Positions 46,640 to 55,563 of a stretch of 64,000 nucleotides of DNA are shown in pieces. The notes under the pieces are model-generated. The model was given only the letters and a program-made list of their open reading frames with translations, had not been told where the DNA came from and ran no database searches. The DNA is from Spirochaetia bacterium (lineage in GTDB: Bacteria > Spirochaetota > Spirochaetia > Treponematales > Treponemataceae). The position numbers and the translations under genes were made by a program. The first letter of the stretch is position 1; each line of letters begins with the position of its first letter. The stretch spans positions 1-64,000 of the forward strand of contig JALELH010000027.1 in NCBI GenBank assembly GCA_022768865.1, read 5' to 3'.

Positions 46640-48151
46640 ATGCAGGATAAATCAGTTCTTGAAATGCGTGGAATACACAAAAGATTTCCAGGTGTTTATG
46701 CATTACAAAATATTGATTTTACTTTACGTGAAGGCGAAATCCATGCCCTTATGGGAGAAAACGGCGCCGGTAAATCAACATTGATAAAAGTTTTGACTGG
46801 CGTTTATCAGAAAGATGAAGGCCAGGTATTTGTAAAAGGAATAGGAGCCGTAAACATACGCTCCCCGCAGGATGCCCAGAACGCAGGCATTTCTACAGTT
46901 TATCAGGAAATTACCCTTTGCAATAACCTTACTGTTGCAGAGAATATGTATATAGGAAGAACAAAAGGCCCTTTCACCAGCTGGAAGAAGATGAATGAAG
47001 GTGCCGCAAAAATCTTAAAGGAACTTGACATTCCGTGCGAAGCAGAACAGCAGCTTTCCAGCTGTTCCATTGCAGTGCAGCAGATGGTTGCCATTGCCCG
47101 TGCCGTTGATATGGATTGTAAGATCCTTATCCTTGACGAACCGACATCTTCCCTTGACGATCAGGAAGTTCAGAAACTGTTCCGCCTGATGCGCGACCTT
47201 AGGGCCAAGGGCGTAGGCATAATTTTCGTTACCCACTTCCTTGAACAGGTTTACGAAATATGCGACAGGATTACGGTTCTGCGAGACGGCCAGCTTGTAG
47301 GCGAATATGAAATCCGCGAACTTCCGCGCCTTGAACTTGTTTCTAAAATGCTCGGCAAGTCTATTGAAAACCTTGATCATTCATCAAAGTCTGCAGACGC
47401 TCCCGTATTTTCTTCTGATGATGTGCCGGTTTACGAAGCAGAAAACCTTTCAAGCACTGGCGGCGTAAAGCCTTTTGACTTTAAGATTCATAAAGGAGAA
47501 GTTAACGGCTTTACGGGACTTCTTGGTTCAGGACGTTCAGAAAGCGTGCGTGCCATATTTGGTGCAGATAAAGTTCTTGGCGGCAAGGTTAAGGTTAATG
47601 GAAAGGAAGTAAACATTACAAAACCTATTCATGCCATGAAGAACGGAATCAGCTATCTGCCGGAAGACAGAAAGCGGGACGGCATCATCGGAGACCTGTC
47701 TGTGCGCGAAAACCTTATTCTTGCGCTCCAGGTTATGAAGGGATTCTTTAAGCCTTTCAGCCGTGCAGAACAGAAAAAGTTTGCAGATGAATACATCAAG
47801 CTTCTTGAAATTAAAACGGCATCTGCAGAAACTCCTATTAAATCTTTGTCCGGCGGAAACCAGCAGAAAGTTCTTCTTGCACGTGCATTGCTTTCTAACC
47901 CGCAGTATCTGATTCTTGACGAACCGACACGCGGAATAGACATCGGCACAAAAACAGAAATACAGGAACTTGTATTAAAGCTTGCAAAGGGAGGCAAGAG
48001 CGTAACATTCATTTCTTCTGAAATAGATGAAATGATAAGAACATGTTCCCGCCTTGTGGTAATGCGAGACCTTAAGCAGGTTGGCGAACTTTCAGGCAAG
48101 GACCTTAATCAGACAAAGATTATGGAAACAATTGCAGGAGGAGATAAATAA
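46640..48151 (+). CDS. sugar ABC transporter ATP-binding protein (YtfR/AraG-like, two ATPase domains)
   Basis: GENGAGKSTLIKVLTGVY, LDEPTSSLD, LSGGNQQKVLLARALLSNPQYLILDEPTRGIDIG. Confidence 0.95.
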   Translation: MQDKSVLEMRGIHKRFPGVYALQNIDFTLREGEIHALMGENGAGKSTLIKVLTGVYQKDEGQVFVKGIGAVNIRSPQDAQNAGISTVYQEITLCNNLTVAENMYIGRTKGPFTSWKKMNEGAAKILKELDIPCEAEQQLSSCSIAVQQMVAIARAVDMDCKILILDEPTSSLDDQEVQKLFRLMRDLRAKGVGIIFVTHFLEQVYEICDRITVLRDGQLVGEYEIRELPRLELVSKMLGKSIENLDHSSKSADAPVFSSDDVPVYEAENLSSTGGVKPFDFKIHKGEVNGFTGLLGSGRSESVRAIFGADKVLGGKVKVNGKEVNITKPIHAMKNGISYLPEDRKRDGIIGDLSVRENLILALQVMKGFFKPFSRAEQKKFADEYIKLLEIKTASAETPIKSLSGGNQQKVLLARALLSNPQYLILDEPTRGIDIGTKTEIQELVLKLAKGGKSVTFISSEIDEMIRTCSRLVVMRDLKQVGELSGKDLNQTKIMETIAGGDK

Positions 48152-49245
48152 TGACATTGAAGAAAATAACTGACCTCCTACTGGGTCTTGTAAAGAAACA
48201 GATTTTCATTCCATTTGCAGCACTGCTGATTTTAATTATATTTAACCTTGCTGCAGATCCGTCATTCTTTAAAATTACGCTGGGTCAGAACAGTGAAGGC
48301 TTTCCTGTCCTTTCAGGATACCTGATTACCATTCTTGACAACGCATCGGAACTTGCCATTCTAGCCATAGGTATGACCCTTGTTACTGCTGCTTCAGGCG
48401 GTCAGGATATTTCCGTTGGCGCAGGCATTGCCATTGCAGGTTCAGTTATCCTGCGCGTGCTTTGCGGAACAGAAGCAAGGCCGGAAGAACTTCAGGCTCC
48501 GATCTATGTTGCTTTCTTAGTGGGCTGTATTGTAAGCATGGCTTTCGGCGGCTTTAACGGAATGCTTGTTTCTTATTTTAAGATTCAGCCTATGGTTGCC
48601 ACACTGATTCTGTTTACTGCAGGCCGTTCCATTGCTGCATGGATAAACGACAATGCACTTCCTATTGTTACGGAACCTGTGTTCGGTTACTTTGGAAACT
48701 TTATTCCGGGCATTCCTGTTCCGACACCTGTGTTTATTGCCATAATATGTATTGCAATAATCATGGTTGTACTTAAGTTTACAAACCTTGGCCTTTATAC
48801 ACAGGCAGTTGGAATCAACAGCAGTTCTTCAAGGCTAAACGGACTTGACCCTCAGTTTATAAAATTCATTACCTATGTAATCATGGGCCTTTGTGTTGCC
48901 GTTGCAGGCTTTATAAAGGTATGCCGCATTTCTTCCATTAACTATTCCGTTATTGCAAAGGATATAGAAATGGATGCTATCCTTGCTGTTGCCCTTGGCG
49001 GCAATGCTTTAAGCGGCGGCAAGTTTAACATGTGGGCTTCTATCCTTGGTGCCTATGTAATTCAGTTCCTTACAACTACGCTCTTTAAGTTTAACGTTGC
49101 ATCAACTGCACTCCCTGCTTACAAGGCTGTTGTAGTTATTATTCTTGTCATCATCAGTGCTCCTGTTTTCCGTGAAAAGATGTCCCGCCTTGCAAAACAG
49201 GTTTCAGGCTTTAAGAAACAGGCAGCAGTGAAGGGAGGCCGGTAA
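48151..49245 (+). CDS. sugar ABC transporter permease (YtfT-like)
   Basis: AIGMTLVTAASGGQDISVGAGIAIAG; ILAVALGGNALSGGKFN. Confidence 0.92.
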   Translation: MTLKKITDLLLGLVKKQIFIPFAALLILIIFNLAADPSFFKITLGQNSEGFPVLSGYLITILDNASELAILAIGMTLVTAASGGQDISVGAGIAIAGSVILRVLCGTEARPEELQAPIYVAFLVGCIVSMAFGGFNGMLVSYFKIQPMVATLILFTAGRSIAAWINDNALPIVTEPVFGYFGNFIPGIPVPTPVFIAIICIAIIMVVLKFTNLGLYTQAVGINSSSSRLNGLDPQFIKFITYVIMGLCVAVAGFIKVCRISSINYSVIAKDIEMDAILAVALGGNALSGGKFNMWASILGAYVIQFLTTTLFKFNVASTALPAYKAVVVIILVIISAPVFREKMSRLAKQVSGFKKQAAVKGGR

Positions 49246-50295
49246 ATGAATTTCCTAAACAAAAAAAATCGCCCTGAAACTGTCCTTGCAAAGAAAAGGC
49301 CCCTTTCAGATACAAACCTTCTTCTTGTAATTACAATTGCAGTTTTTGCTGCCATGTATCTTCTTGCAGTTATTTTCCTTGGTTCCGGTTTCAGAAAACC
49401 CCAGACTTTCTTTAACCTGCTTAACGAAAATGCATCGCTTATTGTCCTTTCCTGTGCCTTAAGCCTTGTAATGATAACAGGCGGAATTGATATTTCCGTT
49501 GGAACGGTTACTGCTTTAGTCTGTATGTGCTGTGCCGTTCACCTGGACATGAAAGGCGGAAGCATAACCGGTGCCGTAATCTATGCACTTATGATTGGCG
49601 TGGGCTTTGGACTTGTTCAGGGATTTTTAGTTGCCTTCCTTGACATTCAGCCTTTTATAGTTTCCCTGGCAGGAATGTTCTTTGCAAAGGGAATGACCAC
49701 AATAGTAAACGCTACGCAGTTTAACGTTGAACATGAAGGCTTTGTAAAGCTTATTGAAACAAGGATTTATGTTCCGGGCTGCGGTTCCGTAAACAAGGTG
49801 GGCAAATATATTCCTGCCTATGTTGAACCGGGCGTTCTTGTTGCAATCTTAGTTGTAATTGTCCTTTTCCTTGTCTTAAGGTGGACTAAGCTTGGACGCA
49901 ACTTCTATGCAGTAGGCGGCAACCAGCAGAGTGCAAACATGCTTGGAATCAATGTGCCTTTAACGAAATTCCTTGCACACTTTATATGTTCTGTCCTTGC
50001 AGCAATCGGAGGTTTTGTTTACTTTATGCACGTTGGTTCCGCTTCCCCAAGCCATGCCAGCGGCTACGAAATGAATGCCATTGCTTCTTCCATCATCGGC
50101 GGAACCATGCTTACGGGTGGTGTAGGCAACATTGCAGGAACTTTCTTTGGTGTCCTTTCACTTGCCACAATTAAAAACATTGTTGCATCCCTTGGCCTTG
50201 ATGACGCATGGTGGACAAACATTACGGTAGCCTTCATGATTTGTCTTTTCCTCCTTATTCAGAGTATTGTTCTTTCCAGAAAGAATTCCAAATAG
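49246..50295 (+). CDS. sugar ABC transporter permease (YjfF-like)
   Basis: LVMITGGIDISVGTVTALVC; AIASSIIGGTMLTGGVGNIAGT. Confidence 0.92.
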   Translation: MNFLNKKNRPETVLAKKRPLSDTNLLLVITIAVFAAMYLLAVIFLGSGFRKPQTFFNLLNENASLIVLSCALSLVMITGGIDISVGTVTALVCMCCAVHLDMKGGSITGAVIYALMIGVGFGLVQGFLVAFLDIQPFIVSLAGMFFAKGMTTIVNATQFNVEHEGFVKLIETRIYVPGCGSVNKVGKYIPAYVEPGVLVAILVVIVLFLVLRWTKLGRNFYAVGGNQQSANMLGINVPLTKFLAHFICSVLAAIGGFVYFMHVGSASPSHASGYEMNAIASSIIGGTMLTGGVGNIAGTFFGVLSLATIKNIVASLGLDDAWWTNITVAFMICLFLLIQSIVLSRKNSK

Positions 50296-50339
50296 CTGAA
50301 TAAAGATAAAATCATTGAGATAAATAAAAAAATGTTGAT

Positions 50340-50369
50340 ATGGTTGCGCTGATTTTTCAGTGCAGCCAT
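50340..50369 (+). terminator. probable intrinsic terminator
   Basis: ATGGTTGCGCTGA-tttt-TCAGTGCAGCCAT then T-rich. Confidence 0.55.
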
Positions 50370-50413
50370 TTGTTTTGTTTTGAAAAACATCAGGTTTAGT
50401 TTATAATAATAGA

Positions 50414-51199
50414 ATGAAAATTCACTTTGCCGGTGCATTTTATAAAAGAGCAGAAGAATCCTCGTTTAAGATAAAGTTTGTTGACGGAACAAAAGAGTGC
50501 GTCCTTCTGCATTTCTATAATCCCATGGTTATTACCTTAAACGGCGAACAGATTGAAACACAGGCAAATGCATGCATACTTTACAGTCCAGAGACACCGC
50601 AGATTTACTGGTGCAAGAATAATGAATTTGAAAACGACTATATAAAGTTTCTTCCGGAAGATATGTCTTTCTTTAATGACTTTCAGATTCCCTTTAATGA
50701 AATCTTCTATGTAACGGACGCAGACATCATAAAGCGTGAAATGATAGACATTACCTATTTCCTTACTGAACGCTTTGAAAACCACGACCACGAACTTTTA
50801 GACCGCCTGTGCAAGGTAATGTCTAACCTTCAGGTAAACAGGCTTTTCCCGTCTACCAAGAATAAGAGGGAAAGCGACACAAGGTTCCGCCTGACGCAGC
50901 TTAGAAAGGAAGTTTCCCATAACCCTGAAAAGTGGACGGTGGACTTAATGGCAGACAGCTTTTTCCTTACGCGCTCTCATTTTTCCGTGCTGTATAAAAA
51001 GACCTTCGGCGTAACGCCGCAGTCAGACATTCACTTCTTTATAAACGAAAAGGCTTTAAAGCTTTTGACTACAACAGAACTTACTGTGCAGGATATTTCC
51101 CGCCAGTGCGGCTACAACGAATGTGAAAACTTTATCCGTGCATTCAAGAAGATGAACGGCACGTCTCCGCACCAGTTCCGTAAGCAAAAAAGCGAATAG
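50414..51199 (+). CDS. AraC-family transcriptional regulator
   Basis: C-terminal HTH: MADSFFLTRSHFSVLYKKTFGVTP...ISRQCGYNECENFIRAFKKMNGTSPHQFRKQ. Confidence 0.9.
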   Translation: MKIHFAGAFYKRAEESSFKIKFVDGTKECVLLHFYNPMVITLNGEQIETQANACILYSPETPQIYWCKNNEFENDYIKFLPEDMSFFNDFQIPFNEIFYVTDADIIKREMIDITYFLTERFENHDHELLDRLCKVMSNLQVNRLFPSTKNKRESDTRFRLTQLRKEVSHNPEKWTVDLMADSFFLTRSHFSVLYKKTFGVTPQSDIHFFINEKALKLLTTTELTVQDISRQCGYNECENFIRAFKKMNGTSPHQFRKQKSE

Positions 51200-51236
51200 T
51201 TTAATTCCTTTACTTTTTAATTACTTGTTTAAAACA

Positions 51237-51267
51237 AAAAAAGACTGTCACAAGGACAGCCTTTTTT
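51237..51267 (-). terminator. terminator downstream of flagellin and AraC gene (bidirectional)
   Basis: AAAAAAGACTGTC-acaa-GGACAGCCTTTTTT. Confidence 0.7.
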
Positions 51268-51301
51268 ATTATGGCAGGGAATGTTCCCCGCCGACTTAAG
51301 C

Positions 51302-52162
51302 CTACTGGAGGAGTGAAAGAACGCTCTGTGAAGACTGATTTGCCTGTGCGAGCATTGCTGTTCCAGCCTGTGTAAGAACCTGGTTCTTTGTGAAGTCAAC
51401 CATTTCCTTAGCCATGTCTGTATCGCGGATGCGTGATTCAGAAGCCTGGAGGTTTTCTGCACCGATGTCAAGACCTGTAACTGTCTTTTCAAGGCGGTTC
51501 TGGTAAGCACCGAGGTCTGCACGCTGCTTGTTGATTCTCTTAAGAGCTTCATCAAGAGTTCCGATTGCGCGGTTTGCTTCATCAGGGCTTTCAAGAGACA
51601 TGATTTCTTCTGTACCAACACTGCGGAGTCCGAGAGCTGAAGCAGACATTGTTCCGATGAATACCTGTGTTCTCTGATCCATGTTTGCACCAACGTGGAG
51701 CCACATAGAAGCTGTTACGTTGTTTTCACCTGTTGGGCGTGCAAAGCGGCCTGTGAGCATGTTCATACCGTTGAACTGTGCGCAAGATGCAATGCGGTCA
51801 ACTTCTGCGATGAGGGAAGAAACTTCAACCTGAATCTGCATGCGGTCTTCGTCTGTGTAGATACCGTTAGAAGACTGAACTGCAAGTTCGCGGATGCGCT
51901 GAACGATATCTGTTGTTTCCTGGAGGTAACCTTCTGTTGTCTGAATGAAAGAAATACCGTTCTTTGCATTTGTAGAAGCCTGATTCAATCCGCGGATCTG
52001 TGAACGCATTTTTTCAGATACTGCAAGACCTGAAGCGTCATCACCAGCACGGTTGATCTTCATGCCAGAAGAAAGCTTTTCCATGTTCTTCTGATTGTTA
52101 AGTTCAGTGATTCCTTCTGAACGCTGTGCAAACATTGCACTCATGTTGTGATTGATAACCAT
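51302..52162 (-). CDS. flaB: flagellin, class B (FlaB-type core filament protein)
   Basis: [54 protein letters not shown]-terminal flagellin domain. Confidence 0.95.
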   Translation of the reverse strand: MVINHNMSAMFAQRSEGITELNNQKNMEKLSSGMKINRAGDDASGLAVSEKMRSQIRGLNQASTNAKNGISFIQTTEGYLQETTDIVQRIRELAVQSSNGIYTDEDRMQIQVEVSSLIAEVDRIASCAQFNGMNMLTGRFARPTGENNVTASMWLHVGANMDQRTQVFIGTMSASALGLRSVGTEEIMSLESPDEANRAIGTLDEALKRINKQRADLGAYQNRLEKTVTGLDIGAENLQASESRIRDTDMAKEMVDFTKNQVLTQAGTAMLAQANQSSQSVLSLLQ

Positions 52163-52251
52163 AATTTATCTCCTATGATCAAGGTACTATAGTTGCAAGC
52201 AAATGTTGATGTTTGCTTCCCCTACTTTGGGTCTACCACCCTATACAATAA

Positions 52252-52278
52252 TTCTCGGAGATTGGGGTTTTAACTTTA
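52252..52278 (-). promoter_or_regulatory. sigma28 (FliA)-type promoter TAAAGTTA-N11-TCCGAGAA
   Basis: Close to TAAAGTTT-N11-GCCGATAA, upstream of flaB. Confidence 0.7.
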
Positions 52279-52313
52279 GTAAAAACCACAGGAAAATTGA
52301 ATTTTTTTATGGC

Positions 52314-52541
52314 TTATTGATTATGTTTTGCAAAGGCTACTTCCATGTGTTTTTTTTCTTTTACACATTCAAGAAGATAGTAATTTATTATGTTCTGATA
52401 AGGCATGCCAGTTTCTTCAGACATTTTCTTAAAATAATCGATTACCTGCTCGTCAAGGCGGATTGTAATCTGCTGTTTAAGTTTTCCGGCATAAGGATTT
52501 TTTACTGCATTAGAAAAATCGTATTCTTCCCGCATTTTCAT
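52314..52541 (-). CDS. BrnA/CopG-like antitoxin
   Basis: YDFSNAVKNPYAGKLKQQITIRLDEQVIDYFKKMSEETGMPYQNIINYYLLE; ATG 52541 preferred over 52607. Confidence 0.75.
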   Translation of the reverse strand: MKMREEYDFSNAVKNPYAGKLKQQITIRLDEQVIDYFKKMSEETGMPYQNIINYYLLECVKEKKHMEVAFAKHNQ

Positions 52542-52655
52542 AATTATATAATAATTATTGTTTGCCTGGTTTGTCAAATAATACGATATGGGTAAGGAAT
52601 GTAACAAAATCAGTTGCAGCCTGTTTTCCCTGGCAGCGTCAGCCTTGTGGAGTTC

Positions 52656-52840
52656 ACCGGTATATTACAACATACCAGACCGGTATATTACAATATACCA
52701 GACCGGTATATTATAATATACCGATTCGGTATGTTACAGTATACCAAACCGGTATACTACCATATACCACATCGGTATACGACCGTATTCCATATCGGTA
52801 TACGACCATATACCAAATCGGTATACGACCATATACCGAT
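52656..52840 (+). repeat. 23-bp tandem repeat array of inverted-repeat units (about 8 units)
   Basis: GACCGGTATATTACAATATACCA / GACCGGTATATTATAATATACCG / ATTCGGTATGTTACAGTATACCA / ... / AATCGGTATACGACCATATACCG. Confidence 0.92.
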
Positions 52841-52953
52841 TGTGTCATAATGCAGTGCAATGCGACGGCAGGCCTAAGGTTTGTGTGGGGAATACTAGGT
52901 AATTTTGGAGGATTCTGGCTGTGTTGTTGAATGGAGGAATAAAATAGTACCAG

Positions 52954-53058
52954 GACAGTAGTTTTCCCTTATTTACTTAACGCCCCTGGAGCATTCCGTG
53001 CAGCCGGTGACTATTACGTGCTTTTTGCCGTCTGTTTTGTTGAAAAGGCGTGCTATAA
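52954..53058 (+). repeat. 105-bp direct repeat, left copy
   Basis: GACAGTAGTTTTCCCTTATTTACTTAACGCC...AAGGCGTGCTATAA; two mismatches by eye vs 54051-54155. Confidence 0.92.
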
Positions 53059-53063
53059 AGTTT

Positions 53064-53573
53064 TCACAATGGAAGAATAATATTATTTTCTTTGCATACC
53101 TGGTTTAGTGTTTTTATTTGTTTTGCAGATAAAGTTTTATAAACTTCATTCAGCCTGGTTTTATGTTCTGCTGATTTTTCAATATGATAAAGAAGTTCTT
53201 TTACTGCTTCTATGTCTTTAGCTTTTTTCTCAGGCGGTTCACGAACGGGATTTGTCAGAATCTTTTGAATTACATAAACGGCAGGTTCTGGTATGGTAAT
53301 TGCATATGATTCGCCATCTGTTCCGGTAACGATTACTTCACGGACAAAGTTGGAAAAAATATTTATAACCCTTAATCCTTCTGATGTTATTCCTAACGGC
53401 TTTATTTTCATTCTTCCTTCCGTTCCAGAACCTAAAACTCTTGTCAGGAATTCAAGTTCAAGAAGGTCTTCTTTGTAAAAGCGTGAAATGCCATCCACTT
53501 CATCGTATACATAGCCTATGTCTTTGAAAGCCCTGATAGTCTGCCAGAATGCTTCTTCCTGTTCTTTTCTCAT
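53064..53573 (-). CDS. nucleotidyltransferase-like (GSU2403/AbiEii-type C-terminal region) protein
   Basis: DLLELEFLTRVLG, YAITIPEPAVYVIQKILTNPVREPPEKKAKDIEAVKELLYHIE; no catalytic GG..R.T.D motif visible. Confidence 0.55.
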   Translation of the reverse strand: MRKEQEEAFWQTIRAFKDIGYVYDEVDGISRFYKEDLLELEFLTRVLGSGTEGRMKIKPLGITSEGLRVINIFSNFVREVIVTGTDGESYAITIPEPAVYVIQKILTNPVREPPEKKAKDIEAVKELLYHIEKSAEHKTRLNEVYKTLSAKQIKTLNQVCKENNIILPL

Positions 53574-53878
53574 TTCAGTGCCTTTAGTAATTCTTTTTGT
53601 TCCTGCAGGAGTTTTTTCAGAAGCTGTTTATATTCCTTTTGCCTGTTCAGCTGAGACTGTAATTCATCTGTATTGAATTCTTCTGCTTTTCCTAAGAATT
53701 TAGAGATAACTTTCTTGCCTTCACGATAATTTAAATACAAATATTCCTGACTTCCTATTTTACGCTTAAAAATAGAGCCTTTGGGCAGAGTTTCAAGTTC
53801 CGTTTTGTAGCGGGATATCAGGCGGCCGTTTCTTTCCAGTTCATCCTGAAATACTGCTTTTACTACGTCAGATTTCAT
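53570..53878 (-). CDS. hypothetical protein, coiled-coil C-terminus (102 aa), overlapping the downstream gene (ATGA)
   Basis: Translationally coupled small ORF. Confidence 0.6.
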   Translation of the reverse strand: MKSDVVKAVFQDELERNGRLISRYKTELETLPKGSIFKRKIGSQEYLYLNYREGKKVISKFLGKAEEFNTDELQSQLNRQKEYKQLLKKLLQEQKELLKALK

Positions 53879-53886
53879 AAATTCTT

Positions 53887-53929
53887 CTTACACTACATAT
53901 TGACAGAATATTAATATTTGTAGTGTAAG
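53887..53929 (-). promoter_or_regulatory. 11-bp inverted repeat CTTACACTACA...TGTAGTGTAAG flanking the cassette promoter region
   Basis: Perfect IR just upstream of the 53878 start codon. Confidence 0.65.
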
Positions 53930-54050
53930 ATATTTTATATCACATTATTTGTTAATTCAAGGTTTTTCTGTAATTGCAATGCATGCTTAGGTGCCGGAAA
54001 GATTCTTATGCAAGCCGGAACATTACATAGGGGCTTATCAGTCCTATATA

Positions 54051-54155
54051 GACAGTAGTTTTCCCTTATTTACTTAACGCCTCTGGAGCATTCCGTGCAG
54101 CCGGTGACTATTACGTGCTTTTTGCCGTCTGTTTTGTTAAAAAGGCGTGCTATAA
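54051..54155 (+). repeat. 105-bp direct repeat, right copy (overlaps 3' end of CDS 54070-54492)
   Basis: See 52954-53058. Confidence 0.92.
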
Positions 54156-54492
54156 GGTGTCCGTCTTTAAGGGGAACATTTTTATGGCATACAGGGCATA
54201 TTCTTTTTAGGCCCGGTTCCGGCTTAGGGTAGCAGTGGGGGCAGCCGTTTATGGTGCAGAGCTGGTCCGGCACATTCATGGGCCTGTAAACACGGCTTAT
54301 CAGGTCTTCCCCCGGCAAAAGCATGGTGTTGCATAAAGGGCAGGAAACTAAGAGACCTTTTTTTGCGGCATCCTTTCTTTTCTGTTCCATCTTTCTGCGT
54401 TCTGCCTGGGTTTTGTTAGCCTGAAAGTTTATATAGAAGTTGAGCAGCCAGATTATAAAAAGCAGCACGATTGCGGCAATAATGTAAAACAT
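54070..54492 (-). CDS. hypothetical membrane-anchored protein with two CxxC zinc-ribbon-like pairs
   Basis: N-terminal TM; VSCPLCNTM, INGCPHCYP, RICPVCHKN, TGCTECSRG. Confidence 0.7.
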   Translation of the reverse strand: MFYIIAAIVLLFIIWLLNFYINFQANKTQAERRKMEQKRKDAAKKGLLVSCPLCNTMLLPGEDLISRVYRPMNVPDQLCTINGCPHCYPKPEPGLKRICPVCHKNVPLKDGHLIARLFNKTDGKKHVIVTGCTECSRGVK

Positions 54493-54594
54493 GGGTAGAT
54501 TATAAAATGCAGAAGATTTTTATGCAAACCGCATCCTAAAATTGCAATTTTTTCATAGAGGTAATATAATATTCTTTAATCGGAGTACTGAAAT

Positions 54595-55563
54595 ATGACA
54601 AAAGTATCTGAAATAAAAAAACAGAAATCTCCTGTTAAAGAATCACAGCAGCGCGGAACTGTCCTTTTCCCGCTTCAGTATAACTACTGCAATACGGCAA
54701 ATCCTTTCTATGACTTGTGGCTTCACTGGCATACTGAATTTGAACTTATTCATATAGTTTCAGGCAGTTACTGCATGTTCATAAATGATCACGAAGTTAC
54801 TTTAAACGAAGGCGATCTTTGCATAGTGCCTGGCAAGGTTGTGCACGGGGATGCTCCTGAAAAAGGACAGGCAAAATATGAATCTGCTGTTTTTGATATT
54901 GAACTTATGCGCCTGCACGGGTTCAGTCCGGATTCCTTTATTTCAGAAATCGTAAACGGAACCATTTCCATAGACAACGTTTACAGGCAGAATGAACATA
55001 AAGAGCTTTCTAGAGCAGCCCTTGCTTTTTTTGAAACCATCCGGGATCAGAAGGAAGGCTGGGAAAGCATTTCTACGGGATACCTGATTATCCTTTTTGG
55101 GCTGATAAAAAGATACGCTCTTTATTCAGAGAAGAAAATTCTTCCTGCAAAAAAACATATCCGCAACGAAAAGCTTCAGTTTGTTTTTGAATTGATAAAG
55201 AACAACTACATGAAGAACATTACCCTTGAAGAACTTGCAGATGCTGCAGGGTTCAGCCCTAAGTATTTTTGCAGGGTGTTCAGGGAAATGACAAACAGGG
55301 CTCCCGTTGAATACCTTAACTGGTTCCGCATAAACCGTTCCTGCGCCATGATACGCGAAACTGACGAAAAGCTTCAGACCATAGCGTCTAAGTGCGGCTT
55401 TAATGACTTCAGTTATTTTATAAAGATATTCCACCGCTATAAGAATATGACTCCTTTAAAATACAGGAACTGTAAGGATTCCAATAATGCAGATGTGAAT
55501 ATTGATTCTGACAGCGAATACGAAGCCCTCTTTAAAAATGAAGGCGGAAAGGAAAATGAATAA
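54595..55563 (+). CDS. AraC-family transcriptional regulator
   Basis: Cupin WLHWHTEFELIHIVSGSY and HTH ITLEELADAAGFSPKYFCRVFREMTNRAPVEYLN. Confidence 0.92.
   Translation: MTKVSEIKKQKSPVKESQQRGTVLFPLQYNYCNTANPFYDLWLHWHTEFELIHIVSGSYCMFINDHEVTLNEGDLCIVPGKVVHGDAPEKGQAKYESAVFDIELMRLHGFSPDSFISEIVNGTISIDNVYRQNEHKELSRAALAFFETIRDQKEGWESISTGYLIILFGLIKRYALYSEKKILPAKKHIRNEKLQFVFELIKNNYMKNITLEELADAAGFSPKYFCRVFREMTNRAPVEYLNWFRINRSCAMIRETDEKLQTIASKCGFNDFSYFIKIFHRYKNMTPLKYRNCKDSNNADVNIDSDSEYEALFKNEGGKENE

Noticed and set aside
47653-48099. 148-aa antisense ORF within the ABC ATPase gene
   Set aside because: Shadow ORF opposite a strongly recognisable ATPase.
51229-51693. 154-aa ORF in an alternate frame of flaB
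   Set aside because: Overlaps a confident flagellin gene in the wrong frame; Leu/Gln/Ser-rich low-complexity translation.
52656-52840. CRISPR-like array
   Set aside because: The period is only 23 bp with palindromic units and 5-6 bp variable parts, too short for spacers; no cas genes.
52562-52930. ORFs (122 aa and 78 aa) with periodic peptide repeats (e.g. RPVYYNIPDRY...)
   Set aside because: They are read-through of the 23-bp tandem array; the peptide periodicity is a by-product of a period not divisible by three, and there is no RBS or homology.
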